Below, piece by piece: positions 19,201-27,066 of a stretch of DNA of 64,000 nt (position 1 is the first letter of the stretch; every line of letters starts with the position of its first letter). The stretch comes from 62-47 sp051954235 (GTDB lineage Bacteria; Pseudomonadota; Alphaproteobacteria; Rhizobiales; Xanthobacteraceae): assembly GCA_051954235.1 (NCBI GenBank), contig JBQCHY010000057.1, forward strand, positions 134,744-198,743, read 5' to 3'. The position numbers were made by a program, and so were the translations under genes. The notes beneath the pieces were generated by a model. That model was given only the letters and a program-made list of their open reading frames with translations, made no database searches and was not told the DNA's origin.

Positions 19201-19592
19201 GCCTCACGGTGCCGCTGTTCGGCATCGTGCTGCGCAAGGGTTACGGGCTCGGCGCGCAGTCGATGATCGGCGGCGGCTTCCACGCTTCGTTCTTCACGGT
19301 GGCGTGGCCGACCGGCGAATTCGGCGGCATGGGTCTGGAAGGCTATGTGCGGCTCGGCTTCCGCAAGGAAATGGAAGCCATCGCCGATCCGGTCGAGCGT
19401 GAGAAATATTATCAGGATAAGGTCGCGCAGCTTTACGCCAACGGCAAGGCGGTCTCGATTGCCTCAGTGCTGGAAATCGACGAAGTCATCGATCCGGCCG
19501 AGACGCGGGACTGGATCATGGCTGGCTTACGCTCGGTGCCGACGCCGGAGAAGCGGACGCATCGCAAGCGACCGTGCATCGATACCTGGTAA
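16272..19592 (+). CDS. Single-chain biotin-dependent acyl-CoA carboxylase
   Basis: A 1106-residue fusion of all parts of an acyl-CoA carboxylase. Biotin carboxylase occupies residues 1-450 (LLIANRGEIAIRI start, ATP-grasp GGGGRGM near 162, EANPRLQVEHTVTEE near 295). The biotinyl domain lies at 510-580 with Lys535 in ESMKMEH, and the carboxyltransferase at about 590-1100 (GGGGRPGDTDR and GFMVGPEAEKT segments). It matches the layout known for long-chain acyl-CoA carboxylases (LCC) of actinobacteria and some proteobacteria. ATG 16272 begins exactly at the biotin-carboxylase N-terminus. Product: a 2-carboxyacyl-CoA, probably of the CoA ester made by the upstream ligases (inference). Confidence 0.92.
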   Translation: MSFRKLLIANRGEIAIRIARAAGESGIGTVAIYPADDALSLHVRAADEAREIPGRGARAYLDIEAVVAAAKAAGCDALHPGYGFLSENAGLARRCKEEGITFVGPSPEALELFGDKVEAKILAKRCGVPIIEGTEGVTTLDEVKAFFASLGNNAAVMIKALAGGGGRGMRIVEQASQLDDAYARCQSEAKAAFGSDGVYVERLIRKARHIEVQIIGDKHGGISHLWERECTIQRRNQKLIEVAPSPSLSESLRARIVDAAKQLAAAAHYDSLGTFEFLVDGETTGGEPSFAFIEANPRLQVEHTVTEEVLGVDLVRSQIAVAAGATLASLGLTQAAVPAPRGYAIQLRINMEVMDEKGATKPTGGTLSVFDPPSGPGVRVDTFGYSGYKTSAAFDSLLAKVIVHAPAARWPEAVAKAARALREFRVEGVATNAPFIQAVLAHPDFLANRISTNFVDTHVAELVGATKTPERPLFFEQVAGATSTGAAKATGGAATAPEGSVPVPAPLQGTIVTINVAEGDLVRPGQHIVVIESMKMEHLVAAPQGGRVVKIAAGDGETLMQGDAILFIEPADVGGSAVEEQLDIDLDHIRPDLAEVIARHANTRDENRPASVERRRKTNQRTARENIAQLVDEGSFVEYGSLAIAAQRRRRPLDDLIKNTPADGLITGVATVNADKFGAHEARCMVISYDYTVLAGTQGHMNHKKIDRMLGLAEQWRMPLVFYGEGGGGRPGDTDRLGMTGLDGPSFVQFAKLSGLVPVVGVVSGYCFAGNAAMLGVCDVIIATKNASIGMGGPAMIEGGGLGVYHPAEVGPVSFQSPNGVIDILVEDEEEATAVAQKYLSYFQGAVTSWEAPDQRLLRRAIPENRLRVYDIRNVIDLLADEGSVLEIRRDFGVGMITAFIRIEGKPFGLIANNPKHLGGAIDADAGDKAARFMQLCDAFDIPLISLCDTPGFMVGPEAEKTAIVRHVARMFVTGASLTVPLFGIVLRKGYGLGAQSMIGGGFHASFFTVAWPTGEFGGMGLEGYVRLGFRKEMEAIADPVEREKYYQDKVAQLYANGKAVSIASVLEIDEVIDPAETRDWIMAGLRSVPTPEKRTHRKRPCIDTW

Positions 19593-19606
19593 TCCGAAAA
19601 TCCTTG

Positions 19607-19641
19607 GGAGCCTTGCACCTCTGAATGAGAGGCGAGGCTCC
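19607..19641. terminator. Hairpin between convergent carboxylase and lrp genes
   Basis: The arms GGAGCCT...CCTCT and AGAGG...AGGCTCC pair around GAATG in the 56-base gap between two converging genes. No long T-run follows on the plus strand. It is a likely bidirectional terminator. Confidence 0.5.
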
Positions 19642-19648
19642 TTCGCCG

Positions 19649-20125
19649 TTATCCGTTCAGCACAGCCGGCGAAACGCCGCGCGCGATCACGCTGCGCATG
19701 GCGAAACTCGAATGCAGCCGCACCACGCCCGGCAGCCGTGACAGGTGCTGGTTGTGAATGCGCTCATAGTCTTCCATATCGCGCGCCTGCACCTGCACCA
19801 GATAGTCGTCGCTGCCTGACATTAGATAGCAGGATATGACATCGGGGCATTTGCTGACCGCCTTCTCGAAGGCGGCGAGGGCGTTCTCGCTCTGGCGATC
19901 CAGCGTGATGTTGACGATCACCAACATGCGGTACCCGAGCGCGGCGGCATTGATCTCGGCCGCGTAGCCACGAATGATGCCGGCTTTCTCCAGGTGTTGC
20001 AGACGCCGCGCGCAGGCGGTGGGTGACAGCCCGACGCGCTCCGACAGCACGACCTGACTGATACGGGCATCACGCACCAGCTCACGAACAATTTTACGGT
20101 CGATCGCGTCTAGCTCGACTGTCAT
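19649..20125 (-). CDS. Lrp/AsnC-family transcriptional regulator
   Basis: A 158-residue leucine-responsive-type regulator. The N-terminal helix-turn-helix is at residues 5-50 (LDAIDRKIVRELVRDARIS, LSERVGLSPTACARRL), and the RAM ligand/oligomerisation domain occupies residues 70-150. It is divergent from the D-amino-acid dehydrogenase across a 208-base AT-rich gap, the classic arrangement for an amino-acid-sensing activator of a catabolic oxidase. Confidence 0.92.
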   Translation of the reverse strand: MTVELDAIDRKIVRELVRDARISQVVLSERVGLSPTACARRLQHLEKAGIIRGYAAEINAAALGYRMLVIVNITLDRQSENALAAFEKAVSKCPDVISCYLMSGSDDYLVQVQARDMEDYERIHNQHLSRLPGVVRLHSSFAMRSVIARGVSPAVLNG

Positions 20126-20333
20126 CGCTACTTCCGATTCTGGCGCAGATAGCTATTTTATTGGTGAAAATCTCTAACTTTTACTGATTTATTGTCATAA
20201 TTCAGCGTTCACACTGATCTGTAAAGGCCCATTTGACAGGAACCGCCGTCGTTTTGCTGGCAATCTCACGCGTGAGAGGATTGCTGCGAAGCGTCGCTGT
20301 GACGAAGATCGCAACGAAGGCTGGGATTTCGTC
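20126..20333. promoter_or_regulatory. Divergent lrp-dadA control region
   Basis: An AT-rich stretch around 20150-20210 (TTTTATTGGTGAAAAT and TTTACTGATTTATTG) stands out in GC-rich surroundings and is the likely Lrp-binding and promoter region. I could not place precise sites. Confidence 0.4.
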
Positions 20334-21587
20334 ATGAAGGTTCTCGTTCTCGGCGCCGGCGTGATCGGTGTCACCACATCCTATTATCTGTCGAAGCTGG
20401 GTTTCGAGGTGACGGTGATCGATCGCCAGCCCGGTCCCGGCCTTGAGACTAGCTTCGCCAATGCCGGTGAAGTGTCGCCGGGCTATGCGTCGCCATGGGC
20501 CGGCCCCGGCGTGCCGCTGAAAGCCATCCGCTGGATTTTGGATAGCCACGGACCGCTGGTGGTGCGTCCGCAACTCGATCCGGCGATGTGGCGCTGGATG
20601 TTTCAGATGCTGCGTAACTGCACGGCCGCGCGTTACGCGGTGAACAAGGCGCGCATGGTCGGCATCGCCGAATACAGCCGCGATTGCTTGCGTGCGTTGC
20701 GAGGCGAGACCGGTATCGGCTATGACGAGCGCAGTCAGGGTACGCTCCAGCTTTTCCGCAAGCAGGCGCAGCTTGACGCAATCGGCGGCGACATCGAGGT
20801 GCTCAAGCAATACAACGTGCCTTACGAGGTGCTCGATCGCGATGGTTGCATCCGTGTCGAGCCGGCGCTGGCCGCGGTGCGCGAGCGCTTCGTCGGCGGC
20901 CTGCGGCTGCCCGACGACGAAACCGGCGATTGCCATTTGTTCACGCAGCGACTCGAACGGATCGCCACTGAGCGCGGGGTGACGTTCGTTTACGGCACGA
21001 CGATCCAATCGGTGGACGTGAGCGGCGGTCGCGTCGCCCAGGTCTCGACCGATCGTGGTGCGTTTACCGCTGATGTTTATGTGATGGCGCTCGGCAGTTT
21101 TTCGCCGCTGCTGCTGCGGCCGCTCGGCATCGACATCCCGGTCTATCCGGTCAAGGGCTACTCCCTCACGGTCCCGATCACGGACAAGAACGCTGCGCCG
21201 GAATCCACCATCATGGACGAGACCTACAAGGTTGCCATCACCCGGCTCGGGGATCGGATTCGTGTCGGTGGTACAGCAGAGGTGGGTGACTATCGGGTTC
21301 GGCTGCGGCCGAGCCGGCGCGCGCCGCTCGATCGCTCGCTGACGGATCTATTTCCGCGCGGCGGTGATCTGTCGCGCGCAACGTTCTGGAGCGGACTACG
21401 GCCGATGACGCCGGACGGGCCGCCGATCATCGGACCGACGCGTTTCGGCAATCTTCATCTCAATACGGGCCACGGCACATTGGGATGGACCATGGCCTGC
21501 GGCGCGGCGCGCGTCGTCGCCGACCAGATCGCCGGTGTGACGCCGGAGATACCCGCCGTCGAGCTGTCGGCCGCGCGATACGCCTAA
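20334..21587 (+). CDS. dadA: D-amino-acid dehydrogenase small subunit type FAD oxidoreductase
   Basis: Oxidises D-amino acids (or proline-like amines) to 2-oxo acids and passes electrons to the membrane chain. It has 417 residues. The N-terminal FAD site VLGAGVIGVTTSYYL is at residues 4-18, followed by SFANAGEVSPGYASPWA, the DadA signature. C-terminal TGHGTLGWTMACG closes the FAD site. It is divergent from an Lrp regulator. No alanine racemase gene lies nearby, so the substrate need not be D-alanine. Confidence 0.88.
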   Translation: MKVLVLGAGVIGVTTSYYLSKLGFEVTVIDRQPGPGLETSFANAGEVSPGYASPWAGPGVPLKAIRWILDSHGPLVVRPQLDPAMWRWMFQMLRNCTAARYAVNKARMVGIAEYSRDCLRALRGETGIGYDERSQGTLQLFRKQAQLDAIGGDIEVLKQYNVPYEVLDRDGCIRVEPALAAVRERFVGGLRLPDDETGDCHLFTQRLERIATERGVTFVYGTTIQSVDVSGGRVAQVSTDRGAFTADVYVMALGSFSPLLLRPLGIDIPVYPVKGYSLTVPITDKNAAPESTIMDETYKVAITRLGDRIRVGGTAEVGDYRVRLRPSRRAPLDRSLTDLFPRGGDLSRATFWSGLRPMTPDGPPIIGPTRFGNLHLNTGHGTLGWTMACGAARVVADQIAGVTPEIPAVELSAARYA

Positions 21588-21743
21588 CGGCCTGCGCCGC
21601 CCCAGCTTCCCACCGACGCCGCCCGATGACAGGCGGCCATGCATGGATGACGTTGATCCCCGGCTTGACCACGCTTATGACAGATGGAGCGTCGCGGATG
21701 CAGCGGCGAACTCGCATCGGCCAATGGCGATTGGAAATTGAGG

Positions 21744-22829
21744 ATGGCGGATCAGCAATCTGACGAGACGGGCGCGCTTTTGAATGAAAGCGCCGGTCGG
21801 CTGTTTGGGTCGTTTGACGAGAAGGAAATTCGCGCGGTCGAGCAGGGCGAATGGCCGGGTGCCGTGTGGGCGAAGGTGCAGGACGCGGGCTTCCCGCTGG
21901 CGCTGGTGAGCGAGGCTTCGGGCGGTTTCGGCATCGCGTCGGCGGAGGCGATTTCACTCCTGCGCATCGCCGGCTATCACGCCGCGCCGGTGCCGCTGGC
22001 GGAGACCATGCTCGCCAATCGCCTGTTGAGCGAAGCAGGCTTCGATGTCGCCGAAGGAGCGGCAACCGTCCTCGTCGCGGAGAGCGGCGCGTTCGTGCTC
22101 ACAAAGCAGGGCGGCAACTGGCAGATCAGCGGCCGCGCGGCCGGCGTGCCGTGGGCGCGCCATGCCGAGACGATCGTGCTGTTGGTCGAGCACGAGAGCA
22201 AACCCTTCGTGGTGCGGTTGAAGCGCGGTGTCGCGAGCATCGCGCCAGCAATGTCATTCGCAAATCTTCCTGCGGATGATGTCTCTGTCGATGCAGAGAT
22301 TGCGGACTCTGACGTGCGCCCAGTGCCGGCAAGCTGGACGCCTCAAACGCTCAAGGCGGCGTTCGCGGCGCTGCTCGTGTCCGAGATGGCGGGTGCGCTG
22401 GCGCGGGTCATGGAGATCACTGTCGGCTATGCCAACGAGCGCGTGCAGTTCGGCAAGCCGATCGGTAAGCAGCAGGCGATCCAGCAACAACTTGCCGTGC
22501 TGGCCGGGCAGGCCGCGGCGGCCGGCGGGGCGGCGGATGTCGCCAGCGCGGCGTTCGATAGTCTCGATGTCATCGCGATCGCGGCGGCCAAGGTGCGCGC
22601 CGGCGAGGCCGCCAGTATCGCCGCGCCGATCGCGCATCAGGTGCACGGCGCCATCGGCTTCACCGAGGAACACCGCTTGCACTTCTTTACGCGGCGGCTG
22701 TGGGGCTGGCGCGACGAGTGCGGCTCGGAGCGCTACTGGAGCAAGGTGGTGGGACAAGAAGCGATTGCGGCCGGCGCCGATGGGCTGTGGCCGTTCGTCG
22801 TGGCAGTAGGTGCAGGTCAAGGGGCATGA
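21744..22829 (+). CDS. Acyl-CoA dehydrogenase family protein (first of a pair)
   Basis: A 361-residue flavoprotein of the acyl-CoA dehydrogenase fold, shorter than the usual 380-400. The C-terminal helical domain shows YANERVQFGKPIGKQQAIQQ near residue 230 and HQVHGAIGFTEEH near 305. The N-terminal and middle domains are divergent. It overlaps the next dehydrogenase by 4 bases (ATGA). Such unequal pairs often form alpha2-beta2 enzymes in which one subunit has lost part of the active site. An ATG 60 bases upstream is in frame, but 21744 starts nearer the conserved region. Confidence 0.82.
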   Translation: MADQQSDETGALLNESAGRLFGSFDEKEIRAVEQGEWPGAVWAKVQDAGFPLALVSEASGGFGIASAEAISLLRIAGYHAAPVPLAETMLANRLLSEAGFDVAEGAATVLVAESGAFVLTKQGGNWQISGRAAGVPWARHAETIVLLVEHESKPFVVRLKRGVASIAPAMSFANLPADDVSVDAEIADSDVRPVPASWTPQTLKAAFAALLVSEMAGALARVMEITVGYANERVQFGKPIGKQQAIQQQLAVLAGQAAAAGGAADVASAAFDSLDVIAIAAAKVRAGEAASIAAPIAHQVHGAIGFTEEHRLHFFTRRLWGWRDECGSERYWSKVVGQEAIAAGADGLWPFVVAVGAGQGA

Positions 22830-23977
22830 TGTCGTTCTTCACCTTTCCCAATCCGCCGGTGATGCCGGAAGCCGAGAAACTGCGCGGCGAAGTACGTGCA
22901 TTCCTCGCCGAGGAACTGAAGACGATTCCGCCACATGTGCGCGCGGCCTCGTGGAGCGGCTTCGATGCCGATTTCTCCCGCAAGATGGGCCAGCGCGGCT
23001 GGATCGGCATGACCTGGCCGAAGCAATATGGCGGCCACGAACGCACCAGCCTGGAGCGCTACGTCGTGCTCGAGGAGATGCTGGCGGCCGGCGCGCCGGT
23101 GGCCGCGCATTGGATCGCGGATCGCCAGAGCGGCCCATTGCTGTTGCGGTTCGGCACGGAAGAGCAGCGCAAGACCGTGCTGCCGAAGATCGCGGCCGGC
23201 GAGTTGTTCTGCTGCATCGGCATGAGCGAACCGGATTCCGGCTCCGACCTCGCCGCCGTGCGCACACGCGCCGAGCCGGTCGAGGGTGGCTTCCGCGTCA
23301 ACGGCACCAAGCTGTGGACCACGTTCGGCCATCGCGCGCACTACATGCTGCTGTTCTGCCGCACCAGCGGCAACCCGAGCGATCGCCATGGCGGCACCAG
23401 CCAGTTGTTGGTCGACCTCAAGACGCCGGGCATCACCATTCGCCCGATCACGGACCTCACCGGCGCAAAGCACTTCAACGAAGTGGCGTTCGAGGACGTA
23501 TTCGTGCCGTCCTCGGCGCTGATCGGCGAGATGGGCAATGGCTGGCATCAGGTGACCAGCGAACTGGCCTATGAGCGGTCCGGGCCGGAGCGTTTCCTGT
23601 CGTCGTTCGTGCTATTCGCGGAGCTTGTCCGCGTGCTGCGCGACCATCCGTCGGAACAGGCGACCGTTGCGGTCGGCCGGCTGGCATCGCACTTCGTGGT
23701 GCTGCGGCAGCTCTCGCGCGGCGTGGCGTGGCTGTTGCAGAACGGCCAGAACCCGGCGCTGGAAGCCGCGGTCGTGAAGGACCTCGGCGCGCTGGTGGAG
23801 CAGGAGATTCCGGACATCGTCCGCTCGCTGGTCGAGATCGAGCCCGGCTCCGAACGCACCGCCGAACTGGCCCGCACGCTGCACTATACCGTGCTGGCCG
23901 CGCCCTCCTTCTCGCTGCGCGGCGGCACCCGCGAAATCCTGCGCGGCATCATCGCTAGAGGACTCGGATTGCGATGA
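22826..23977 (+). CDS. Acyl-CoA dehydrogenase (second of a pair)
   Basis: A 383-residue acyl-CoA dehydrogenase. The FAD/substrate segment CIGMSEPDSGSDLAAVRTRA lies near residue 130, GFRVNGTKLWTT near 155 and the C-terminal SLRGGTREILRGIIAR near 362. The ATG overlaps the stop of the preceding paralogue, with an AAGGGG ribosome site. It would introduce the alpha-beta double bond into an acyl-CoA, working together with its neighbour. Confidence 0.9.
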   Translation: MMSFFTFPNPPVMPEAEKLRGEVRAFLAEELKTIPPHVRAASWSGFDADFSRKMGQRGWIGMTWPKQYGGHERTSLERYVVLEEMLAAGAPVAAHWIADRQSGPLLLRFGTEEQRKTVLPKIAAGELFCCIGMSEPDSGSDLAAVRTRAEPVEGGFRVNGTKLWTTFGHRAHYMLLFCRTSGNPSDRHGGTSQLLVDLKTPGITIRPITDLTGAKHFNEVAFEDVFVPSSALIGEMGNGWHQVTSELAYERSGPERFLSSFVLFAELVRVLRDHPSEQATVAVGRLASHFVVLRQLSRGVAWLLQNGQNPALEAAVVKDLGALVEQEIPDIVRSLVEIEPGSERTAELARTLHYTVLAAPSFSLRGGTREILRGIIARGLGLR

Positions 23978-24014
23978 GGGCGCGCGTCTAGTTCCAACGG
24001 CCCCTCCCGGCGCG

Positions 24015-24028
24015 ACACCGATCGGTGT
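24015..24028. promoter_or_regulatory. Perfect 14-bp palindrome upstream of lysR
   Basis: ACACCGATCGGTGT is a perfect inverted repeat 40 bases upstream of the LysR gene. It could be an operator or part of a terminator for the dehydrogenase pair; nothing more can be said from sequence. Confidence 0.3.
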
Positions 24029-24067
24029 AGCCTGATCGGCAACACTGGCGGAGAAGCGCAGGACCGG

Positions 24068-25129
24068 ATGAGACACGAGGAACGACGCCCGACCGCCGCG
24101 ATCGACGAGATCATGGTGCCGATCGATCTGAGTTCGGCCGCGACCAAGTCGCGTCGCTCCGAGATCACGCTGCATCAGCTTCGTGTCTTCTGGACCGTGG
24201 CGCATGCCGAGACCCTGACCAAGGCCGCCAAACAACTCGGCCTTGCGCAGCCCTCACTGTCGCAGCAATTGTCGAAACTTGAATCGATTTCCGGCGCGCG
24301 GCTGTTTGATCGCCGCTCCAATCAACTGAAGCTGACCGAAGCGGGCACGCGGCTGATGCCGAAGGTCGAGGCTGTGCTGCGCAGCATGGGCGAATTCGAG
24401 GATAGCCTGAATGAGCAAGCCGGCGGCGCGCGCGCCACCATCCGCCTTGCCGGCGTCAACTCGATCCTGGGCGTGATCCTGCCAGCTGCGATGCAGCGAT
24501 TCCACGCGACCTTTCCCGATGTCGATTTCGATATCCACGAGCAGGCGCCTGCCGATGTGCTCGAACTTCTCAACACCAGGCGAGTCAACATCGGGCTTGT
24601 GGCCGCCAACTCCATCACGCAGGCGAGCGACGGTTTCCTGCGCATCCCCATTGTCGACGATCCTTACGTCCTCGTGGTGCCCGAACGCCTCGATCTGTCG
24701 AAGTCGAAGCCACCGAACCGCGACTTGCGCGCGGGGGATCGTGCCATTCTCAATCAGGTGATCCAGTTCGTGTTCGGCAGTCCCCATGCCAAGCAGACCG
24801 CGAATTGGTTCGGCGAAATGCTGCCGGATCATCGCGTCATCGCCCGCTGCCGCAGCTTCGAAGTCGCGATCCGGCTGGTGCGGGCGGAACTCGGGGTTTG
24901 CCTCGCGCCCGCCTTGTCGGCCGTCGTCGGAGCCGGGCCGCTGGATGGCGTAAAACTCTATCGGGTCGCGATGCCGCCCCGGCAGATCGTGGCGCTGCTG
25001 CCGTCGCAATACCGGCGGCTTGAGCCTTATGCGGCGTTTCTGGATGCGCTGAAGCAGGCCGGGGAAGGTTTCAAGATGCCGCCGTTGCTCGACACGCCGC
25101 CGTTCCTGCGCAGTGCCGATAAGGCTTAA
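24068..25129 (+). CDS. LysR-family transcriptional regulator next to pqqA
   Basis: A 353-residue LysR regulator with an N-terminal extension of about 35 residues. The winged helix-turn-helix starts at ITLHQLRVFWTVAHAETLTK and includes AAKQLGLAQPSLSQQLSKLE. The effector domain follows (GVILPAAMQRFHATFPDVDF). It ends 114 bases before pqqA on the same strand. T-N11-A type boxes lie in that gap, so it is a candidate regulator of PQQ biosynthesis. An in-frame ATG at 24113 is an alternative start. Confidence 0.88.
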   Translation: MRHEERRPTAAIDEIMVPIDLSSAATKSRRSEITLHQLRVFWTVAHAETLTKAAKQLGLAQPSLSQQLSKLESISGARLFDRRSNQLKLTEAGTRLMPKVEAVLRSMGEFEDSLNEQAGGARATIRLAGVNSILGVILPAAMQRFHATFPDVDFDIHEQAPADVLELLNTRRVNIGLVAANSITQASDGFLRIPIVDDPYVLVVPERLDLSKSKPPNRDLRAGDRAILNQVIQFVFGSPHAKQTANWFGEMLPDHRVIARCRSFEVAIRLVRAELGVCLAPALSAVVGAGPLDGVKLYRVAMPPRQIVALLPSQYRRLEPYAAFLDALKQAGEGFKMPPLLDTPPFLRSADKA

Positions 25130-25153
25130 TGCGAGGAATTGCTGCGTTGCGAG

Positions 25154-25180
25154 ATAGGCATTTCCTATTCGTCGAATAGG
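25154..25180. promoter_or_regulatory. LysR-type boxes in the pqqA promoter
   Basis: ATAGG-N5-CCTAT (25154-25168) satisfies the LysR T-N11-A rule. It shares its right arm with a perfect palindrome CCTATTCG-T-CGAATAGG (25164-25180). Two overlapping sites of this kind fit recognition and activation boxes, 64-90 bases before the pqqA start. Confidence 0.5.
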
Positions 25181-25243
25181 TGGCGAACTTCCCGGTGACA
25201 GATAGATTTATGTCGTGGCAATCGCGCCACCTAGGAGACGGAA

Positions 25244-25324
25244 ATGGCCTGGAAAGCACCGAAGATCGTTGAAGTGTCGGTTGGCATGGAAATCAACATG
25301 TACGCCTGCGCGGCCCGCAAGTAA
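25244..25324 (+). CDS. pqqA: PQQ precursor peptide PqqA
   Basis: A 26-residue ribosomally made precursor of pyrroloquinoline quinone. The cross-linked pair Glu16 and Tyr20 sits in EINMY, the invariant E-x3-Y motif. AGGAG lies 6 bases before the ATG. It heads pqqABCDE, and pqqB follows after 40 bases. A short inverted repeat, GTGGC/GCCAC (25215-25230), just before the ribosome site may influence expression. Confidence 0.95.
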   Translation: MAWKAPKIVEVSVGMEINMYACAARK

Positions 25325-25364
25325 GCAGCTTCGCGACGACCTGTCCGGGTCCAGGGGCGAGGCC

Positions 25365-26294
25365 ATGCTTCGTGTTGTCGTTCTTGGAGCCGCGGCAGGC
25401 GGCGGCGTTCCGCAATGGAATTGCGGGTGCGCGGTGTGCCGCGCATCGCGGAGCGACCGCCCCGAATTACAAAGCACCCAATCGTCGGTTGCGGTCAGCG
25501 TCGACGATGCGCATTGGTTCCTGATCAATGCCTCGCCGGATATCCGGCAACAGATCACCGCGACGCCAAGGCTGCATCCGAAAGCCGGCGCTCTGCGGCA
25601 CAGCCCGATCACGGGCGTCATTCTCACCAACGGCGAAGTCGATGCGGTGGCGGGCCTGTTGTCGTTGCGCGAAAGCTCGCCGTTCACGATCTATGCACAT
25701 CGGCAAGTACTGGCGATTCTGGCCAGCAACAGCATCTTCAACGTTCTGAACGACAAGCTGGTGCGGCGCGAGCCGATCGCAACCGATCGTGCATTCGAAC
25801 CGTTGCTGCCGGACGGCTCGCCCTCGGGGCTAGAAGTTTTGCCGTTCGTCATGCCGGGCAAGCGCGCATGGTATCTCGAAGGACGGCAGCATCCCGGCGA
25901 CGACGATGCCGCGGGTGATACGCTGGGGCTGCGTGTCACCGACAAGCGCAGCGGGCAATACTTCTATCATCTCGCCGCTTGCGCGCGGGTGACGCCTGAT
26001 TTGGCGCAACGTATCGAGGGTGCGCCGCTGGTGTTCTTCGACGGCACTGTGTGGCGCGATGACGAACTGATCGCGGCGGGGCTTGGCCGCAAGACCGGGC
26101 AGGCGATGGGACACATCGCCATGTCGGGCGCGGATGGTGCCATCGCCGCGCTCGCGCCGCTCAACATCGCGCGCAAACTGTTCCTGCACATCAATAATTC
26201 GAATCCGGCGCTGTTGGCCGACTCGCCCGAGCGCAAAGCCGCGCTGCAGGCGGGTTGGGAGCTCGCTTCGGACGGAATGGAGATCGCGTTGTGA
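25365..26294 (+). CDS. pqqB: PQQ biosynthesis protein PqqB
   Basis: A 309-residue metallo-beta-lactamase-fold enzyme that hydroxylates the Glu-Tyr intermediate in PQQ synthesis. The conserved start VVLGAAAGGGVPQWNCGC with the zinc-type Cys motif CGCAVC is at residues 4-24, and SSVAVSVDDAHWFLINASPDI follows. ATG 25365 has an AGGGGCGAGG ribosome region. The stop overlaps the pqqC GTG start (GTGA). Confidence 0.95.
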   Translation: MLRVVVLGAAAGGGVPQWNCGCAVCRASRSDRPELQSTQSSVAVSVDDAHWFLINASPDIRQQITATPRLHPKAGALRHSPITGVILTNGEVDAVAGLLSLRESSPFTIYAHRQVLAILASNSIFNVLNDKLVRREPIATDRAFEPLLPDGSPSGLEVLPFVMPGKRAWYLEGRQHPGDDDAAGDTLGLRVTDKRSGQYFYHLAACARVTPDLAQRIEGAPLVFFDGTVWRDDELIAAGLGRKTGQAMGHIAMSGADGAIAALAPLNIARKLFLHINNSNPALLADSPERKAALQAGWELASDGMEIAL

Positions 26295-27055
26295 TCGCAA
26301 CCACTGCCTTTTCGCTGATCGCGGACAAGCCGCTGCAAAATGCCGACGAACTAGAAGCGGCGCTGCGCCATATCGGTGCGACGCGTTATCATAACCTGCA
26401 TCCGTTTCATGGTCTGCTGCACGGCGGCAAACTGAACAAGGGGCAAGTGCAGGCCTGGGCGCTCAACCGCTACTATTATCAGAGCACGATCCCGATCAAG
26501 GACGCGGTGGTGATCTCGCGCTTCCGCGACCGCCAGACGCGGCAGGAATGGCGACATCGCATCGAGGACCACGACGGCGATATCGGCAGCGAAGGCGGCA
26601 TCGAGCGCTGGCTCAAGCTCACCGAAGGTTTGGGGCTCGACACCGCTTACGTCGAATCCACCGAGGGCATTCTCCCGGCGACCCGCTTTGCGGTGGAGGC
26701 CTACGTGCATTTCGTGCGCGACCGCACGCCGCTGGAAGCCATCGCGTCGTCTCTGACGGAATTGTTTGCACCGAACCTGCATGAGGAACGCATCTCCGGA
26801 ATGCTGGCGCACTACGATTTCGTCAACCCGAACATCATGAGCTACTTCAAGCGCCGGCTGACGCAGGCGCCGCGCGATGCCAACTTCGCGCTCGACTACG
26901 TCAAGGCTCACGCCATGACGCCGGGGGAGCGCGAGGCGGTCTGCAATGCGCTGATCTTCAAGACCAACGTGCTTTGGGTTCAGCTCGACGCGTTGTATCA
27001 TGCCTATGTCGACGGGCATGTGCCGCCGGGCGCTTTTGTTCCCACGGCGGGCTGA
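26291..27055 (+). CDS. pqqC: Pyrroloquinoline-quinone synthase PqqC
   Basis: A 254-residue all-helical oxidase catalysing the final ring closure and eight-electron oxidation to PQQ. The family signature RYHNLHPFHGLLHGGKL is near residue 34 and RYYYQSTIPIKDA near 60. Active-site residues lie in RHRIEDHDGD. The start is GTG 26291 overlapping the pqqB stop; an upstream in-frame ATG lies inside pqqB and would add non-family sequence. Confidence 0.95.
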   Translation: MIATTAFSLIADKPLQNADELEAALRHIGATRYHNLHPFHGLLHGGKLNKGQVQAWALNRYYYQSTIPIKDAVVISRFRDRQTRQEWRHRIEDHDGDIGSEGGIERWLKLTEGLGLDTAYVESTEGILPATRFAVEAYVHFVRDRTPLEAIASSLTELFAPNLHEERISGMLAHYDFVNPNIMSYFKRRLTQAPRDANFALDYVKAHAMTPGEREAVCNALIFKTNVLWVQLDALYHAYVDGHVPPGAFVPTAG

Positions 27056-27066
27056 AAGGCACTTTC

